From Lethocerus indicus (taxonomy: Eukaryota > Arthropoda > Insecta > Hemiptera > Belostomatidae): DNA of 64,000 nt. Shown here one piece after another: positions 62,641 through 64,000 of this stretch. A program made the translations under genes and the position numbers. Under the pieces are notes generated by a model. That model searched no databases. It saw nothing but the letters and a program-made list of their open reading frames with translations, and was not told the DNA's origin. The DNA lies in assembly GCA_019843655.1 (NCBI GenBank), contig JACDQD010000010.1, positions 11,329,637-11,393,636 of the forward strand. The letters are read 5' to 3'. Each line of letters opens with the position of its first letter. Positions within the stretch are counted from its first letter, which is position 1.

Positions 62641-64000
62641 TCGGTAGCTAAATACGGCAACGGGGGTATTTATGTGTTAATGCCCCCACTGAAAACCGAA
62701 TTTGTTGTTCATTTACCAAAATCGGCGAGGTTAAATTATTGAGCCAATTCGTACCGCAGTAGGGTAGGTATATTTTTCTAGTTGTAAGATATAAGAATAA
62801 GCGGAGTAATATATATTTTTAAACCGCCGTGTAAATGTACGGTATATTTTTTGCAAATTGTAGAAATCGTACGACGTTCTACAATCGTTATCATGAATAT
62901 TCAGTTGAGTGTTCCCGCACTTTGTGTGTCGTCTAAAATCGAAAAAATATTTACGGGAACTCTGTATATTTACGGAGTCCGTGGACAGTTTGGACTATCC
63001 TTAGCCGTAGAACATTTCGGGTTCATGTGATAAGGAGTGATAATAGCGTTCGGGAGTTGATAGCGCGGCTGTCAACGGAAATGTACGGAAGAGGGTCAAC
63101 CGGTGTTAATTCGACGGGCTATCAAGAGGCGGACTGAAGGCCAGATCCCCTCCGAGGGGGGTGTTGCTCCCTTCGCTCCCGAACCCTCCCTATTATATTC
63201 GGCTGAGGGCGGTTTTGAAAAAACGGAACCGACCTCTCCCATACACCCCCTAATTGATTTGCGGGAGTTTATGACCGCCATGATTACCCTAGAGGGTGGC
63301 AAAGACTTACTTACTTTTTCAAAACATTGTTATCTTAGATATATTTCTTTGATGATTTTATTTAATTATTTATTGACTAAATAGTGTTTTATGTATTTTA
63401 AATCATTTAAAGAACGCCATTGAGTTAAAAACTTATTAATTGTTTGCATTAATGATATTAATTTTATTCTGTAACAGCTCTATCTTCGTTTTCAGATTTC
63501 TGATTTGGGGAACCTACGGAGCATATCTGCGACGCATCGTATTCCACAGGTATTTAATAGTTATAACCTTTACGTCTAAAATGGTTAAGACTTTGACAAA
63601 TTTTATTTCATTTGTGCTATTCATAATGTTCTACGTTTTCGAAATCTTTAAATCTCTTGTGTATTATAAGGTACTGGTTGGAAACACGTAGCATGAATCA
63701 TTAAGTGATTAATTGAATTTACGATATCAAATTCTATCAGGGCAGTCGAAATAAGCAGAAAACATCAGGTCTTACGAAACGCTAATTTCAACGCCAAGAA
63801 GTGAACTCTTTCATAAGTTGCAATTTCATCTTATCTTATATTAGGGGAAATGGACAGGACAATGAAATTATCCTGGATTGGACCCTAACCTTTGGGATGT
63901 CCAATTTAATAGTGTAATTCCTGTACCTCGTATAAAACTCGATTTTTCTCTCCAAATTAATTTCTGTCGGGTAATTAATTTAGCCACTAGTTGGGGGTGT
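62641..64000. other. No gene recognised
   Basis: AT-rich at both ends, with a short GC-rich block at 63060-63300 that is open on both strands. No splice-supported exon or repeat was seen. Confidence 0.45.

Noticed and set aside
1..64000. Scattered ACAnnTGT sites (for example 4246, 9737, 27202, 43085) as Iroquois targets
   Set aside because: A motif with six fixed bases is expected about once per 4 kb, so the observed number is at chance level. Only the paired site at 36743-36760 is kept as a weak finding.

Overview
This is eukaryotic DNA from an animal, most likely an arthropod and perhaps an insect. The only gene family I recognise is Sowah (sosondowah). Introns run from 200 bp to about 28.6 kb, CG dinucleotides are plentiful, and an insect-type DRE box (TATCGATA) lies 36 bp upstream of the Sowah start codon. 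No bacterial genes, operons, rRNA, tRNA or CRISPR are visible, and almost all of the window is non-coding.

Layout. (1) Positions 1-45187, minus strand: the 5' six coding exons of a Sowah gene, running right to left (45187-45061, 44353-44289, 41704-41282, 38179-38060, 9447-9403, 9202-9101). They join in frame into 294 residues: the N-terminal SOWAH winged-helix domain, a proline-rich linker with an SH3-type ligand, a lysine-rich segment, an acidic micro-exon, and the segment that leads into the ankyrin repeats. I could not find the ankyrin exons, so the 3' end probably lies left of position 1. (2) Positions 45188-51044: a 5.9-kb divergent intergenic region. (3) Positions 51045-about 59550, plus strand: a chain of small, phase-compatible exons with consensus splice sites. 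This looks like a second gene, starting with ATGGCGGCC beside an inverted CCAAT box. I do not recognise its product. (4) Positions 59551-64000: no gene seen; GC-rich islands, a long GA repeat, a strong G-quadruplex motif and two tidy inverted repeats.

The large Sowah introns alternate AT-rich stretches with GC-rich islands dense in TAAT/ATTA homeodomain cores. Sowah and the Iroquois homeobox genes are known to form a conserved genomic regulatory block in bilaterians, with Iroquois enhancers inside Sowah introns. I infer that much of 1-41000 is such regulatory DNA, although no Iroquois gene is in this window. A family of palindromic, MITE-like elements (21.2 kb and 27.8 kb, with fragments at 34.3 kb and 56.5 kb) is also present.

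All exon calls come from reading by eye: splice sites, phase and family resemblance. The Sowah exons are secure, the plus-strand gene is probable, and the regulatory calls are tentative.
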